In this document: positions 39,741 through 39,767 of the stretch, in pieces
Layout of the letters: each line of letters starts with the position of its first letter
Numbering within the stretch: the stretch's first letter is position 1
Source of the DNA: RGIG8748 sp045578205
Lineage (GTDB): Bacteria > Bacillota > Clostridia > UMGS1810
DNA: 39,767 nucleotides
NCBI GenBank assembly: GCA_045578205.1
Contig: JAZNJU010000024.1
Location: forward strand, 1 to 39,767
Direction of reading: 5' to 3'
Made by a program: the position numbers and the translations under genes
Notes under the pieces: generated by a model
Told to the model about the DNA's origin: nothing
Databases searched by the model: none
Seen by the model: only the letters and a program-made list of their open reading frames with translations

Positions 39741-39767
39741 ATATACCTCTTATTTTGTGTATTGGTT

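Overview
The window looks like a chromosomal segment of an endospore-forming, low-to-moderate GC member of the Clostridia. The evidence is spoIID, spoIIQ-like and spoIIID sporulation genes, a class III (Firmicutes-type) fructose-1,6-bisphosphatase, the cysE-cysS-mrnC order known from Firmicutes, a split transketolase, and strong AGGAGG-type ribosome binding sites with frequent GTG/TTG starts. I cannot name the species from sequence alone. No tRNA, rRNA, insertion sequence, phage gene or CRISPR array was seen.

Positions 1-16230 (minus strand) hold a Wzx/Wzy-type surface polysaccharide operon reading leftward from a consensus promoter at 16202-16230. In order of transcription: a sugar aminotransferase, a GNAT acetyltransferase, an ATP-grasp ligase, the initiating phosphoglycosyl transferase, two tandem 'sugar-transfer associated' ATP-grasp proteins, three GT4 and two GT2 glycosyltransferases, a Wzy-like polymerase, a Wzx-like flippase, a LicD-family phosphotransferase, and a short-chain dehydrogenase fused to a cytidylyltransferase that runs off the left edge. 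Together they suggest a repeat unit begun on an amino-sugar phosphate, extended by about five transferases, and modified by a CDP-activated alcohol phosphate (reductase + cytidylyltransferase + LicD) and perhaps by amino acids or other carboxylates (three ATP-grasp ligases). Much of this locus looks more AT-rich than the rest of the window.

Positions 16321-18758 are a metal-resistance unit. An ArsR/SmtB sensor keeps both the CVC and the alpha-5 metal-site residues, behind a consensus promoter with a palindromic operator. A P1B-type Zn/Cd/Pb ATPase follows, with a His/Cys-rich tail instead of a folded metal-binding domain.

Positions 18760-20593 carry spoIID and a spoIIQ-like M23 gene (minus). 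Positions 20532-22255 carry citrate synthase (plus), followed by a roughly 250-base, highly structured non-coding element. A membrane pseudokinase with TPR-like repeats (minus) and an M18 aminopeptidase (plus) come next.

Positions 25344-29732 are a minus-strand housekeeping operon: cysE, cysS, mrnC and the two transketolase halves. Then come a small Cys-rich protein gene, an MgtC/SapB membrane protein gene, and a fructose-1,6-bisphosphatase gene interrupted by one in-frame TGA. spoIIID and a sugar-phosphate nucleotidyltransferase gene follow. A subtilisin-like protease and a 1540-residue secreted beta-helix protein (both minus) fill the right end.

The points most worth a second look are the polysaccharide-modifying gene set (dehydrogenase-cytidylyltransferase fusion, LicD, three ATP-grasp ligases), the in-frame TGA in fbp, the structured element at 21966-22213, matching sigma-E-like promoters at spoIID and spoIIID, and two genes whose Shine-Dalgarno sequences are paired in read-through transcripts.
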